A stretch of DNA of 64,000 bases from assembly GCF_003063625.1 (NCBI RefSeq), contig NZ_CP026604.1, positions 5,372,065 to 5,436,064 on the forward strand. Direction: 5' to 3'. A model generated the notes under the pieces. The model did no database searches, had not been told where the DNA came from, and saw only the letters and a program-made list of their open reading frames with translations. Source of the stretch: Saccharobesus litoralis (lineage in GTDB: Bacteria; Pseudomonadota; Gammaproteobacteria; Enterobacterales; Alteromonadaceae). Positions 35,907 through 45,600 of this stretch are shown here, one piece after another; positions within the stretch are counted from its first letter, which is position 1; every line of letters starts with the position of its first letter. The position numbers and the translations under genes are program-made.

Positions 35907-38687
35907 CTATTTTTTCAGCTTAGCAAAATCACCTGCCATAAATGTATTGATCTCTTTAGCGGCAATATACTTAGCAAACGCCTGATTAACTTGTTCCAAT
36001 GAGACATTAGCCAATTGACTTTCTTGCTCATCATAAAACGCTAAATCACGCTTAATTTGCTTATTATAATTAAGAATGTCGGCAATACCGGCATCACTCG
36101 CCCAAGCTCGTTTACGGCTATTAATAAAACCTTCCTTAGCTTGCGCTAACTCTTCGGCGGTAAAGCCATTGTCGAGCACTTTTTGCACTTCCTCTTTATA
36201 AGCTCTAATTACATTTTGTACATTCTCTGGTGCGGCAATCGCCATGGCCCAGAACACCCCTTGTTCGTCCATTTCATCAACTGATAAACCGGAGCGCACC
36301 GAGTAACTATAGCCTTCTTCTACCCGTATGCGCTTACCAATACGTGAGCTAAAGGTATCCGCACCAAATATGGAATTTGCCATATTCAACGCCAAGTAAT
36401 CTGGGTGAGACGGTTTCAAATCAAGACGATTAATTATATACAAGCTAGCATTGGCTTTATCTGGCGTTTCACTGCTAACAGAAAGTCCTTGCTTGTCATG
36501 CATTTGGTTAGCCATGTACTTAAATTCGACGTTTTTATTTAAGTGGCCTATTGCTGCTTGTAACGCACTTGAAGCTTGGTTTAATTCAATATCACCGACA
36601 ATGGCGATCACCCCATGATTAATTGTTATGTGCTGCTGATATAAATCGCTTAGCTGCTGGCGTGTCACGCTTTTAATTTCAGCAATTTTATCATCTAACT
36701 CAACAAAGGCTCGTGGATGCCCCTGCGGGTAAGCATTTAGAGACTTACGATAATTGTCTAATGCGCGCGCGCTAGGTTCATTACGTTGCTGCTCCAAGCC
36801 TGAAACACTGGCGCGGATGGCATTATCTAACTCAGTTTGCGGAAAAGTAGGTTTTGATAATATTTCACCTAATAATTTAACCGCTTCAGCAAAGTTGGCT
36901 TTATCTGTCGTGACATTAACGTGCCACTCCCCCAAACGAGAGCTGACGCTCATAGTGCTTTTGATCGCATCAAGTTTATCAGCCAACTGCGCTTTGCTGT
37001 ATTTTTGACTGCCTGACATCAATTGACTACCCAGCATATTAAATGCAGCGACATTGCCAGCTAATGATTTGGCAGAGCCGGTTGGTAAAGTCATTTTGAT
37101 ATGGATCTCATCACCGCGTAATTGTTTAGGATAAACCTGTAACTCTGTGCCATTTGGCCAGGTTTCAGCTTGCAAACGCGCTTTTATGTTGCTTACCGTA
37201 TTATCGTAAACTTCACCCGCACTAGCGACTTGTTTACCTTTGTAGTCTTTTAAGATTTCATCAAGTGAACCTGTTTCAGGAATTTCAGCACGTACAGGCT
37301 TTTCGGTTGGAATAAAACGTCCCAAAGTACGATTGCTGCGCACTAAATACTTTTCAGCAACTTGTTTAACTTGTTCTGGTGTCACCTGCTCAATCAAGTC
37401 ACGGAAGTAGAACATATGGCGATAGTCACCTTTAGCAATATATTCAGATAACTCCATACCAATCCCTTGCACATTGCGCATGGCCATTTCCGTTTGCTTT
37501 AACAAGGTGGTTTTCGCCCGTTTAACCTCTTCCTCGGTCACTGGGTTATTGATTAGATCTTCCGCTTGCGCGATTAACGCTTGTTCCATTTTGTCTGTTG
37601 CTTGATCTTTACTGCCTTGCGCAGCAAACATAATGCGCGAGCTGTCTTTTAACATAAACGAAAACGCATAAGCTGCAGTTGCAATACCCTTATCGACAAT
37701 ATCGGCTTTTAACCGACCACGGGCATTGTCGCCCAGTATTTGTTGCAACACGCGGATAGGTGCGGCATCTGGGTGTAAACCCGAAGGCGCATGGTAAGAC
37801 AATCCAACCCAAGGCACATCACCCACGCGGCGTAAATTAACAATGCGCTCACCATCTTGGGTTGGCTCTTTGGTATACAGCGGCTCGATTGGTGTTTCTG
37901 GTTTCGCGATCACACCAAACTTTTCCGCTATCATTTGCTTGGTTTTCTCTTTATCGAAACGCCCTGCTATGGTTAAAACCGCATTGTCTGGACGATAGTG
38001 TTTTTTATAGAAAGCGCGTAATTTAGGAAAAGGAAAGTTCTCGACATCTGAACGTGCGCCAATAGTCGAGTTGCCGTAGTTATGCCATAAGTAAGCCATT
38101 GACGCCATGCGCGCTAACAAAATACGAACTGGGCTATTTTCACCACGTTCCATTTCGTTACGTACTACTGTCATTTCACTTTTTAGCTCGTCTTCGGTAA
38201 AAGTCGCGTTGATCATACGATCCGCCTCCATACCCAGCGCCCAAGCTAAATTGTCATCGTTGGTCTCAAACACTTCAAAATAGTTAGTTCTGTCTAACCA
38301 AGTCGTGGCGTTTATGCCCATCCCCCGTTTTTTAAATTCATCTTCTATTTTGGGATAGTTGGTCGAGCCTTTAAATAGCATATGCTCAAGTAGGTGCGCC
38401 ATGCCAGTTTCACCATACTCTTCATGAACAGAGCCGACTCGATAGGTAATATTAACTAAGGTTTTCGGCTGAGCGGCATCTTCAAGTAATAAAACTTTTA
38501 AACCATTGGGCAATGTATATTCATCAATGCCTTCTACAGTGCGCACATAAGTTAGTTCAGGAATGACAGGAGCTGGAGCGACAGTAGGAACAATATTTCC
38601 ATCACCAGTATTGGTTTGTGTGATGCTACAACCAGCAAATAGCACAGCAGCTAACGCTAGGCTTAAAGGCTTTAAGCTAAATTTCAT
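35907..38687 (-). CDS. M16-family zinc metallopeptidase lipoprotein (pitrilysin-like)
   Basis: A cell-envelope protease of the insulinase family. The ATG at 38687 is preceded by AAGG 9 bases away. It gives a 926-residue protein with a lipoprotein signal; the lipobox LFAGC puts Cys near residue 19. The frame could extend to 38756, but that would bury the signal peptide. The inverted zinc motif HLLEH is near residue 95, followed by the distal Glu in TVVRNEMER. Two M16 halves (about 50-480 and 500-925) form the usual clamshell; only the first half has the zinc site. Substrate unknown. Confidence 0.92.
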   Translation of the reverse strand: MKFSLKPLSLALAAVLFAGCSITQTNTGDGNIVPTVAPAPVIPELTYVRTVEGIDEYTLPNGLKVLLLEDAAQPKTLVNITYRVGSVHEEYGETGMAHLLEHMLFKGSTNYPKIEDEFKKRGMGINATTWLDRTNYFEVFETNDDNLAWALGMEADRMINATFTEDELKSEMTVVRNEMERGENSPVRILLARMASMAYLWHNYGNSTIGARSDVENFPFPKLRAFYKKHYRPDNAVLTIAGRFDKEKTKQMIAEKFGVIAKPETPIEPLYTKEPTQDGERIVNLRRVGDVPWVGLSYHAPSGLHPDAAPIRVLQQILGDNARGRLKADIVDKGIATAAYAFSFMLKDSSRIMFAAQGSKDQATDKMEQALIAQAEDLINNPVTEEEVKRAKTTLLKQTEMAMRNVQGIGMELSEYIAKGDYRHMFYFRDLIEQVTPEQVKQVAEKYLVRSNRTLGRFIPTEKPVRAEIPETGSLDEILKDYKGKQVASAGEVYDNTVSNIKARLQAETWPNGTELQVYPKQLRGDEIHIKMTLPTGSAKSLAGNVAAFNMLGSQLMSGSQKYSKAQLADKLDAIKSTMSVSSRLGEWHVNVTTDKANFAEAVKLLGEILSKPTFPQTELDNAIRASVSGLEQQRNEPSARALDNYRKSLNAYPQGHPRAFVELDDKIAEIKSVTRQQLSDLYQQHITINHGVIAIVGDIELNQASSALQAAIGHLNKNVEFKYMANQMHDKQGLSVSSETPDKANASLYIINRLDLKPSHPDYLALNMANSIFGADTFSSRIGKRIRVEEGYSYSVRSGLSVDEMDEQGVFWAMAIAAPENVQNVIRAYKEEVQKVLDNGFTAEELAQAKEGFINSRKRAWASDAGIADILNYNKQIKRDLAFYDEQESQLANVSLEQVNQAFAKYIAAKEINTFMAGDFAKLKK

Positions 38688-38820
38688 AAAAGACGACCTT
38701 GTTGTTAATTTTATTCCAAATAGAAAAGGCAAAAATACGTTTTTTACTTTAGACAATCGTTAAAGTAATTACTAATAAAGATAAGAAAATTAGAAGGTTA
38801 AATCAGAAAAAAGTTCAATG

Positions 38821-38855
38821 TACCGCTTTGCCTGCCTGTTGACGACAAAGCGGTA
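38821..38855 (-). terminator. Hairpin downstream of the yceI-like gene
   Basis: TACCGCTTTG and CAAAGCGGTA form a perfect 10-bp stem around a 15-base loop, 16 bases past the stop. A T-rich stretch follows only after about 10 bases on the leftward strand. Confidence 0.6.
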
Positions 38856-38870
38856 AAACTGAGTAAAAAC

Positions 38871-39440
38871 TTATTGCGCTAAATTAAGAGAAAAAGTAAC
38901 CGGCACCACATACCCGATTGACGGTAAGCCCGCTAGCTCTTTTAACTTATCAACGCCAGCTGTCATGCCGAATTGGCGTGCATCAATGAGTAATGGCTTA
39001 ACGCTTTGCACCAAAGCACCACCATTTTGCAGGCCCGTTACGCTCACATCCACAGATACGGCTTGTGTTTCACCATGAATAGAAAGTTGCGCAACTACTG
39101 TTTGCTTAATAGTTTGTCCAACCCCCAGTTGCTTAAGTACGCTTGGTTCAACCTTAGCCGTCAGTGTTGCAGAGCTAAATTGGGTTGTTTCAAATAAAAA
39201 CTTTTGCATTCGCTCGTTACGAATAGGAATAGCGGTATTGACTGAAGTTAGGTCTATTTTGATACTAACGTCGCCATTATCTGCAACATTAGCAGTGAAA
39301 CGATCAAACGAATGTACTTCAACAATATGCTGTTTTTTAGTCGACAAAAAATGAATAGTTGAATTAGATTGGTCTGCTTGCCATGCTGCATTTACCAACA
39401 AAGGCAAACACAGGACAACACCTGTAAGTAGTTTTTTCAT
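38871..39440 (-). CDS. YceI-family periplasmic lipocalin-like protein
   Basis: A signal peptide (about residues 1-18, MKKLLTGVVLCLPLLVNA) is followed by a YceI domain: the start WQADQSNSTIHFLSTKKQHIVEVHSFDRF, then KIDLTSVNTAIPIRNERM. Such proteins bind isoprenoid-like lipids in a beta-barrel. Length 189 residues. Lies 6 bases after cysQ on the same strand, so it is probably in the nudE-cysQ operon. The physiological role is not known. Confidence 0.88.
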   Translation of the reverse strand: MKKLLTGVVLCLPLLVNAAWQADQSNSTIHFLSTKKQHIVEVHSFDRFTANVADNGDVSIKIDLTSVNTAIPIRNERMQKFLFETTQFSSATLTAKVEPSVLKQLGVGQTIKQTVVAQLSIHGETQAVSVDVSVTGLQNGGALVQSVKPLLIDARQFGMTAGVDKLKELAGLPSIGYVVPVTFSLNLAQ

Positions 39441-39446
39441 GGGTTG

Positions 39447-40286
39447 TTAGTCCGTTAATTTACGAGTAGTTTTATGAGGTTTAATCACATCATGCCATGC
39501 AATATCTTGATTACCCAACACCATAAAGTCAGGATTGGCGAATGTGTCACGTTTATTGTAACTCAAGCCGTTGAATTCACTATCTAAAATACGGCCGCCT
39601 GCTTCCTCAATAATACAATGACTAGCACCTGTATCCCACTCGCCTGTTGGCCCAATGCGTAAATAACAATCTGCCTTACCTTCTGCAATAAAACAGCTTT
39701 TTAACGATGCACTACCTAACGGTACCATTTCATAGTCGTAGCCATCCATTAAATAGCGAGTAACCGTATCTTTTTTCTGCACTCGCGACACAGCAAGTTT
39801 AATATTACGTTCATCCTGATCGATGTTACGCACTGAAATTGGCACTGGCTCGGCCGACTTTTGCTTAAAAGCGCCTTGCCCTTCAATTGCATAATAGAAG
39901 GTATTTTTTGTCGGCCAGTAAATCACGCCCATTACCGGCCAGCCATTTTCAACAAGAGCTATATTCACCGCAAAATCACCGCTGCGCGAAACAAACTCTT
40001 GGGTGCCATCCATAGGATCAAGCAGCCAGTATCGTTTCCACGCCTGACGTTGAGTTAAATTAACCGCCGTTGTTTCTTCAGAAATAATCGGAATTTTAGG
40101 CGTTAATGCTTTTAAACCCGCCACTAAAATATCATTCGCAGCGTAGTCGGCACTCGTCACCGGCGATTCATCATCTTTTTGTTGCAGTTCAAAATTGCCC
40201 GAGTCATAAATATCGAGAATGGCCAAGCCTGCTTCACGGGCTATTTGTTTTACAGGTTCAAGTAGGGCACTAGGTTCAGGTTGCAA
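39447..40286 (-). CDS. cysQ: 3'(2'),5'-bisphosphate nucleotidase CysQ
   Basis: Hydrolyses the PAP formed during sulfate assimilation. Lithium-sensitive phosphatase motifs are all present: ISEET near residue 67, the metal-binding DPMDGTQEF near 91-99 and the C-terminal WDTGASHCIIEEAGG. Length 279 residues, slightly longer than E. coli CysQ. Its start overlaps the end of nudE by 11 bases. Confidence 0.95.
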   Translation of the reverse strand: MQPEPSALLEPVKQIAREAGLAILDIYDSGNFELQQKDDESPVTSADYAANDILVAGLKALTPKIPIISEETTAVNLTQRQAWKRYWLLDPMDGTQEFVSRSGDFAVNIALVENGWPVMGVIYWPTKNTFYYAIEGQGAFKQKSAEPVPISVRNIDQDERNIKLAVSRVQKKDTVTRYLMDGYDYEMVPLGSASLKSCFIAEGKADCYLRIGPTGEWDTGASHCIIEEAGGRILDSEFNGLSYNKRDTFANPDFMVLGNQDIAWHDVIKPHKTTRKLTD

Positions 40287-40842
40287 GGTTCAAATGCCTC
40301 CGCGCTAGAAAAATAGCAGCTACACTGCGGGCTTCAGAAAAATCATCTCGTGCCAATAATTCATCTAACTGATGAATTGACCAAGGGACAACATCTAAGG
40401 GTTCGGGTTCATCACCAATGAGTTGCTCAGGGTATAAATCTTGGGCAAGTAAAATATGCATAGTGCCACCAAAGTAACCGGGCGCCAAACACAAGCTTTT
40501 AAGTTGGGTTAACGTATTAGCACCAAATCCGACTTCTTCTTTTAACTCTCGGTTGGCTGCTTCGCTTGCTGATTCACCAGGGTCAATCAAACCTTTAGGT
40601 AAGCCCAATTGATAATCATGAGTACCCGCGGCGTATTCTCTAACTAATAGTATAGTCTCTGGATCAGGCATTGCGACAATCATAACCGCACCGCGCCCCG
40701 AACTTTTCATGCGTTCGTACAAACGTTGCTCGCCATTACTGAACTGCAAACTAACACTTTGCACTTCAAACAGGCGGCTTTTAGCGGCGGTCTCTGTCGC
40801 TAATATGGTAGGGAGTGTTTTCTCTGGGAGCTTATCGCTCAT
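40276..40842 (-). CDS. nudE: ADP-ribose/adenosine-nucleotide Nudix hydrolase NudE
   Basis: Hydrolyses Ap3A, ADP-ribose and NADH. The Nudix box GLIDPGESASEAANRELKEE, continuing with VGFGA, lies near residues 100-123. The family-typical start of the domain (FSNGEQRLYERM) and the segment VREYAAGTHDYQLGLPKG are present. Length 188 residues. First gene of the nudE-cysQ-yceI run; divergent from yrfG, with a MITE-like repeat between. Confidence 0.94.
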   Translation of the reverse strand: MSDKLPEKTLPTILATETAAKSRLFEVQSVSLQFSNGEQRLYERMKSSGRGAVMIVAMPDPETILLVREYAAGTHDYQLGLPKGLIDPGESASEAANRELKEEVGFGANTLTQLKSLCLAPGYFGGTMHILLAQDLYPEQLIGDEPEPLDVVPWSIHQLDELLARDDFSEARSVAAIFLARRHLNLAT

Positions 40843-40867
40843 TTTAGCCTTCGTATTCCTGCGCTTT

Positions 40868-41043
40868 TATAGTCTTCTCGCTCAGGTCTTATGGTTCATT
40901 GTCAGCGCTTACTCTCGACTTTGGCTCCTGCGTCGTTCTACTACCTAAATCCCTTTAGGCAACCCCAATCACATAATAGAGCATATGCTCATGGGGATTC
41001 GAAGCTTGACGGCTTCCCCTAAAACCTGATCGCTTTGACTATA
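40868..41043. mobile_element. MITE-like structured repeat, copy 4 (176 bp, inverted)
   Basis: The ends TATAGTC and GACTATA, the GAGCATATGCTC palindrome and the terminal arms match copy 1 in reverse orientation. The hairpin cassette is in a different internal place and reads CCTAAATCCCTTTAGG at 40944-40959. This keeps pairing through another compensated base pair. Lies between divergent nudE and yrfG. Confidence 0.82.
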
Positions 41044-41118
41044 TTAAAAATTAATTGGACACTTTACAGCGACCACAGGACAATGCGTCAATTGTTCTTA
41101 TATACATCATTCGTCATT

Positions 41119-41784
41119 ATGCTGCAATGGAAAGATATTGATACCGTACTTTTAGATATGGACGGCACCTTACTTGACCTTCATTTCGATAATCATTTTT
41201 GGATGGAATACCTACCCAAACGCTACGCCGAAATTAAAAATTTACCTTACGAACAAGTTAAAACCGATATCGACAATATGTGCCACGACTTATATGGCAA
41301 GCTAGAATGGTATTGTTTGGATTACTGGGGGCAAACCTTACAAATAGATATTCCCAAACTTAAACGCGAAATCGCTCACTTAATCCAAATGCGCGACGAC
41401 GTACCGGATTTTCTTAATGCCTTGAAAAAAGCAGGTAAACGCGTTGTATTAGTGACTAACGCTCACCCTGATAGCTTATCACTTAAAGTCGAACAGACCG
41501 CGCTAGCCGAATATATAGATGAGCTTATTTCAACTCATGAGTTTGGCGTGACCAAAGAACAAATAGAGTTATGGCAGCAACTTCAGGCAAAGCTAGGATT
41601 TGATAAAAAACGCACCGTATTTATTGATGACAGCTTACCTATTCTCGATAAAGCGAAAGAGTTTGGCATCAAACATTTACTCTCTATCTACACCCCCGAC
41701 AGTAAAAAACCAAGACGCGACATTACCCAATACCCAGCCATAGATAGCTATGATGTATTAACGAAAGAGCTGACTCAACTATAA
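41119..41784 (+). CDS. yrfG: GMP/IMP nucleotidase YrfG
   Basis: A HAD-like 5'-nucleotidase that dephosphorylates purine nucleotides. The ATG at 41119 (MLQWKDIDTVLLDMDGTLLDL) aligns with E. coli YrfG and gives 221 residues. The frame also runs upstream into the MITE-like repeat, but that extension is not family sequence. Motifs: the nucleophile DMDGTLLD, LVTNAHPD and FIDDSLPIL. Convergent with the response regulator, 3 bases between the stop codons. Confidence 0.93.
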   Translation: MLQWKDIDTVLLDMDGTLLDLHFDNHFWMEYLPKRYAEIKNLPYEQVKTDIDNMCHDLYGKLEWYCLDYWGQTLQIDIPKLKREIAHLIQMRDDVPDFLNALKKAGKRVVLVTNAHPDSLSLKVEQTALAEYIDELISTHEFGVTKEQIELWQQLQAKLGFDKKRTVFIDDSLPILDKAKEFGIKHLLSIYTPDSKKPRRDITQYPAIDSYDVLTKELTQL

Positions 41785-41787
41785 ACG

Positions 41788-42672
41788 TTAAGCTTCCAGC
41801 ACACGAATAGAAATAGAAGCCGCCGCTGTGCGATTATCGACTCCTATCTTTTTGTATAGCTGTTCTAAATGTTTGTTTACTGTGCGTGGGCTCATTTCTA
41901 ATATCTGTGAAATCTCCCAGTTAGTTTTGCCAAACGATAACCAATACAAAACTTCTGATTCTCGTTTGGTAATCGGTAATGCAGCTTGCAGATCTGTTGG
42001 TTGCTTGCTGGCGGTTACCGCCTTAATACGCAGTAAGAATAAGTCATCTTGCTGACGCTCAAAAATAATTTCCAATGGCTTACTAAACTGCTTTAGTACC
42101 AAAGGTTGCTGATGTTGCGCTAACCATTCACCAATTAACTGAGCCAAACAAGCCCAAGGTGCAGCCTGTTCTTCCATGGTTTGCTCGATTAGGTCATGTA
42201 CTTGTGGTGTTGCCCAAGCAAGTTGACCTTGTTGATTAACACAGAATACATTTTTACCCGCATGATCTAAGGCGTTTTGCGCACTTAACGCATGTTTTGC
42301 AGTTTGCACATGGGTTTTAATGCGCGCAATCACTTCATCCGGCGCAATCGGCTTGGTCACGTAATCAACACCGCCAGCTTCAAACCCCTTCACCACATCT
42401 TCAACATCGGTTAGGCCTGTCATAAAAATTACCGGTACATTAGGTAAACGCTGCTTTAATTGCTTACAAGTTTCAAAGCCATCAAGCTCTGGCATAATGG
42501 CATCCATCAGGACGACATCCGGCTCGACTTTTTCAACAATAGATAAGGCTTGCACACCATTCAATGCAACCAGTGCTGTGTAGCCAGCCGTATTTAACGC
42601 AACATTAAGCATGCCCAAAGATTCAGGCGAATCATCCACCACTAGTACTACATCGTTTATCTTGCTATTCAT
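41788..42672 (-). CDS. LuxR/NarL-type two-component response regulator of the urea locus
   Basis: A receiver domain covers about residues 5-125, with phospho-acceptor Asp57 in VVLMDAIMP and the conserved Lys in DYVTKPI. A PAS-like middle (about 140-220) is not well matched to any family. The C-terminal LuxR helix-turn-helix (about 230-290) has TKRESEVLYWLSFGKTNWEISQILEMSPRTVNKHLEQLYKKIG. Its start overlaps the kinase gene by 8 bases, so the two form a pair. Being divergent from the porin-urt-ure run, it is the likely activator of urea uptake; this is inferred from position only. Confidence 0.93.
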   Translation of the reverse strand: MNSKINDVVLVVDDSPESLGMLNVALNTAGYTALVALNGVQALSIVEKVEPDVVLMDAIMPELDGFETCKQLKQRLPNVPVIFMTGLTDVEDVVKGFEAGGVDYVTKPIAPDEVIARIKTHVQTAKHALSAQNALDHAGKNVFCVNQQGQLAWATPQVHDLIEQTMEEQAAPWACLAQLIGEWLAQHQQPLVLKQFSKPLEIIFERQQDDLFLLRIKAVTASKQPTDLQAALPITKRESEVLYWLSFGKTNWEISQILEMSPRTVNKHLEQLYKKIGVDNRTAAASISIRVLEA

Positions 42673-45600
42673 GCGTCAACTCTTTCAAATATTGGCTCAT
42701 TTGAGGGAAGTTGCAGCTTTGCAAATAGCCATCTATCGTTGACAGCACGTCCTCTGGCACCCAGTAATTTTGTTTAATTTCGTTTAGTTGCTCACTAATA
42801 CCCGTTAGGTAGCCAATATCAGCAAGCTCAATTAGCTTTTGGTATTGTTGTGGATCAACTGGCGGCTTTTCTTGTTGCGAGCTCATTAACTCTTGCTTAT
42901 CGTCGTTGATAAACTGATATTGCCATTCTAAATTTAGCCAATGACCGATTTTCCCCAATAAAGCATCAAGGTTTATCGGTTTAGCCATATAATCGTTGTG
43001 ATAATTGTCTTTTTGTTTGTTACCACTCACTTCTCGAGCATTAGCTGAAACCATAATGATTGGCATATCATAACCAAGCTCTCTTACCTGCTTGGCCATT
43101 TGCCAGCCGTCGATTTCTGGCATTCGCACATCTAACAAAATCAACTCGACTGGATTACGCGCCAGTACTTCTAACCCTTGCTTAGCCTCAGCCGCTTGTA
43201 ACACATTAAAGCCAATAGGTTGTAACAAATCCCGCAATAAATAGCGCTGGTTGATATCATCATCAATCACTAAAACGGTTCTAGTCGAGCCGCTATAACC
43301 AACCACCCGTGATTTAGCCAGTTCCGGCTCGGAATAAGTATGCTTTAGTTTAGGTAGCATAAGCTTCAAGGTGAAAACTGAGCCTTGGCCAATTCGGCTT
43401 TGCAAAGCAATTTCACCGCCCATTAACTCGGCTAACGAGCGAGATATAGTCAAGCCTAAACCTGTGCCACCAATAGCTTGCGTATGGGCGTTACGGATCT
43501 GTTCAAATGGTTTAAAAATCAACTCTTGCGCTTCTTGTGCTACGCCGACCCCAGTATCGCTGACAATAAACTGCGCGACTTGATTGCGATATTTAACCTC
43601 AAGCGTAACCGAACCTTGTTCAGTATATTTAATGGCGTTAGACAATAAATTAATCAGAATTTGGCGAAAGCGTTGCTTATCCGTTGCGACATACTCAGGT
43701 AAATGTCGACACGGTTGATAAATAAAAGCTAAGTTTTTCTTTTTCGCCTGTAACTCAAACATCTCAGCTAATTGTTCAATGATGGGTTTGATACACACTT
43801 CATCTCTTTGCAAGTGCATACGTCCTGCTTCGATTTTCGAGATCTCCAACAAACCTTCTATCAGATCCGCTAAATGCTCACCGTTACGCTTTAATACGCC
43901 AAGCGATTCGCGCTTATCAGCCGGAATCGCTTGGTCTTGACTTAAAAGCTGGGCGTAGCCAAGCAACACATTAAGCGGAGTGCGCAGTTCATGACTTAAA
44001 CCAGCAAGATAACGACTTTTCGCTTCATTGGCTGATTCAGCGACTTCTTTGGCATCCTGTAAAGCATGAGAGGTTTTTTCATGCGCGGCAATCTCATTGG
44101 CCAATGCTCGGGTTTGTGAACGCAATTCTTTTAAAGCCGAACGATTACTGCTACGCGCCAAAATAAACAGCCAACTGACCACACCAATAATAATCAATAA
44201 TAAGAAGAATATTTTGACTAGCGTTGAAGAAAATACCGCGCGTAACTCAATATCATCGACCGGTATTTGCAAATAAATCAGGAATAAAATCCCAGCGCCA
44301 ATAAAACTTAGACAACAAGTGACCGCCAAAAACTGCATCAAAGGCGTAGTCATTTTTTTAAGTAAGTCAGTCGTTAAGAAACGCTGAAAAAAGTGTTGCG
44401 ACTGTGCAGCTAACGTTGCTTGCGGCCGACACATATCGCCACAGCGTACATCCAAACTACAGCACAAAGAGCAAATATGCTTGCCGTAAGCTGGGCAAAA
44501 CGTCATATCCTCGCGATCAAATTCGTTTTCACATATATGACATTGAGTTAGCGGCGCTAGCTCAGCGCTGCCAGAATCAAAACTATCGTTATCAAGACTA
44601 TTGCTATCAACGTTATCCTTATCTAAGCCACTGTTGCCAGACACCAGATAAAACTTACCTTTAGTCAAAAAGCCAATTAATGGCACTGTGATTAAGGGCA
44701 AAGCGAGAGCAATAAACGATGCCAGCGCTTCAATCGTTTGCCCATACCAGCCCATATGGGCGGTAAAGCCAACAAATGACGCAATAATCATAGAGCCTAC
44801 ACCGACAGGGTTAATGTCGTATAGTTTTGAGCGTTTGAACTCAATATGCTTTGGGCTTAACCCTAATGGTTTATTGATAATTAAATCGGCGACAACTGAA
44901 CTCAACCAAGCCAATACCACCACAGAATAAACCATTAACATGCTTTCAATGGTTTGATAGATCCCCAATTCCATCAGCAATAGGGCAATGGCGACATTAA
45001 AAAACATCCATACCACACGCCCTGGGTGATTATGGGTAACCCGCGAAAAGAAGTTTGACCAGGCTAAGGATCCGGCATAAGCGTTGGCAACATTAATTTT
45101 GAGTTGGCTGACCACAACAAATGTACAAGCAATTACGGCAGTCAATGTCGGGTTATCAAACATAAAGCTGAACGCCATTTGATACATATGCGCCGGATCG
45201 GCAGCGACATTTTCTGGAATGCCTTGCTTAAGTGCCAAGTAAGCTAAAAAAGAACCTAACAATAGTTTGAGCGCACCAAAAATAATCCAACCTGGGCCTG
45301 CCGCAGTCAGTGCTAGCCACCAGCGCCATTGGCGCTTTTGTGGTTTTTCCGGCAAAAAGCGTAAAAAATCAACTTGTTCGCCAATTTGCGCAACCAAAGA
45401 TAACAACACAGCCGAAGCTGCGCCAAAAAAGACTAAATCAAAACCAGGATGGGCGGTTTCACTACCTTGAAAACTAAACCATTCCTGCACTTGGCTATCA
45501 GGATGGCTAAAGACAAAAAACAACGGCAGTAATTGTAGGCCAATCCAAAGCGGCTGAGTCCAAACCTGAAAACGGCTAATATAGGAAATACCATGAGTGA

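Noticed and set aside
38688-38756. N-terminal extension of the M16 peptidase frame
   Set aside because: It would bury the lipoprotein signal; a ribosome site precedes the ATG at 38687.
41035-41118. Upstream extension of the yrfG frame into the MITE-like repeat
   Set aside because: The added residues do not match the YrfG family; the ATG at 41119 gives the expected N-terminus.
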